Shown here: in pieces, positions 63,378 to 64,000 of the stretch | Layout of the letters: each line of letters starts with the position of its first letter | How positions within the stretch are numbered: the stretch's first letter is position 1 | NCBI RefSeq assembly: GCF_000189635.1 | Contig: NW_002476559.1 | Span: forward strand, 744,001-808,000 | Source of the DNA: Tetrahymena thermophila SB210 | Lineage: Eukaryota; Ciliophora; Oligohymenophorea; Hymenostomatida; Tetrahymenidae | Direction: 5' to 3' | DNA: 64,000 bases | The notes under the pieces: generated by a model | Databases searched by the model: none | What the model was told of the DNA's origin: nothing | Seen by the model: the letters and a program-made list of their open reading frames with translations, nothing else | Position numbers and translations under genes: made by a program

Positions 63378-64000
63378 TCATTTCTTGCCTTGTTCTTAGT
63401 CTATTTGCTTTTAATATTTTTTATATATCAACAAAGCTGCTCTTGCATCAGAAATAGAGTCGTGAGAGCCTTCTTGGAAGGTAATTCCTAATTCTTATTT
63501 AACCATCTTTTTAAGAGAAACCTTTTTTCCTGATTACTTAAGTTCTTTATAATTTGAGATATCTCTGATCATTTTATCTTTGGGAGGCTCAAATTTGATG
63601 GAACTCAAATCATGCTATACTGAATGACCTACTATAATTTTGTCTTTAAGTATCTCAAATATTTTGTTTTTAACCTCTGGATAAGTAGGAGCATTTTTTA
63701 TGTGAGTAAATGTGATACCACTAACTTTAGTCAAATAATTTTTAATTTTCTTTTGAGGTCTTACATAGGTATCTAAAAGAACATGTCCATTATAATTTAC
63801 TATAGATACTCTAGCCAGTTCTTAAGTAGGAAAGCCGTCTTTTTGGCTAGCTTCGCACTGAACCATTTCACAATCTATTGCAACTATGGGAGTTACTCCT
63901 TTATATCCATCTTTTTAAGGTTCTAAGGACTTAAATACATTTTATTAATTACCCGAGCTTTCACTTGACTAACTTTTTTTATTGGTTATTTATTTTTTAG
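63378..64000 (-). CDS. REXO4-like DEDDh 3'-5' RNA exonuclease, 5' end cut by the window
   Basis: The minus-strand frame is open from the window end to TGA at 63380-63378 (about 207 residues visible). All exonuclease motifs are in order: ExoI PIVAIDCEMVQ (Asp and Glu), then LARVSIVNYNGHVLLDTYV and TKVSGITFTHI, ExoII IIVGHSVQHDL (Asp), IRDISNY, and ExoIII GSHDSISDARAALLIYKKY (His and Asp). ARVSIVN, VSGIT and VGH-x4-DL are typical of the REXO4/Rex4 and ISG20 group, which trims rRNA precursors in the nucleolus. The N-terminus seen is Ser/Lys-rich, as in Rex4. All catalytic residues are present. Confidence 0.88.

Noticed and set aside
1-64000. Telomeric repeats, chromosome breakage sites, CRISPR arrays, rRNA or complete tRNA genes
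   Set aside because: Looked for while reading; none seen.

Overview
The window is nuclear DNA of a ciliate that uses TGA as its only stop codon. Long reading frames with good protein signatures (otubain, UBR box, cyclic-nucleotide-gated channel, LRR, REXO4 exonuclease) appear only when TAA and TAG are read as glutamine, and each then ends at a TGA. The very AT-rich spacers and the short GT..AG introns (about 46-122 bp, a few longer) fit an oligohymenophorean of the Tetrahymena type; the species cannot be fixed from the sequence. All coordinates below come from hand translation with this code.

Layout. The 3' part of a GPS-domain membrane protein (1-1793) is followed by an otubain-type deubiquitinase carrying a long array of CxxC..CxxC units (2645-7453), a multi-pass membrane protein (8310-9827), two more otubains with four and one such units (11251-14232, 15533-17379) and a CNG-like channel (17973-21300). 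Then comes about 10.4 kb without an intact gene (21301-31733), made mostly of three diverged copies of a unit of about 3 kb. Next are three more membrane proteins of the same family (31734-38087), two tandem UBR-box proteins in a duplicated 4.1-kb segment (39080-46219), three more family members (46537-53087) and an LRR protein (54082-55742). A fourth otubain with its catalytic Cys replaced (56399-57539) and a large Cys-rich protein with a possible RBR-like end (57695-60709) follow. The right end holds a Gln/Asn-rich protein and an REXO4-like exonuclease, both on the minus strand. Sixteen consecutive genes lie on the plus strand.

Two themes stand out. (1) A ubiquitin-related neighbourhood: four linked otubain paralogues with 9, 4, 1 and 0 copies of a Cys-pair unit, one probable pseudo-enzyme, a free-standing protein built of similar units, and two UBR-box proteins. 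(2) A local family of seven proteins of about 500-570 residues with several membrane segments, a conserved GP..R motif and a shared C-terminal tail of the type QIYYDL-D at the very end; the adjacent LRR protein carries the same tail. Whether the two themes are functionally linked is not shown by the sequence.

A pair of inverted 60-bp sequences (27937-27996 and 38442-38501) encloses 10.4 kb containing repeat copy 3 and three membrane-protein genes, and may mark the ends of a mobile element. Decayed copies of a membrane-protein gene tail lie at the UBR duplication junctions.
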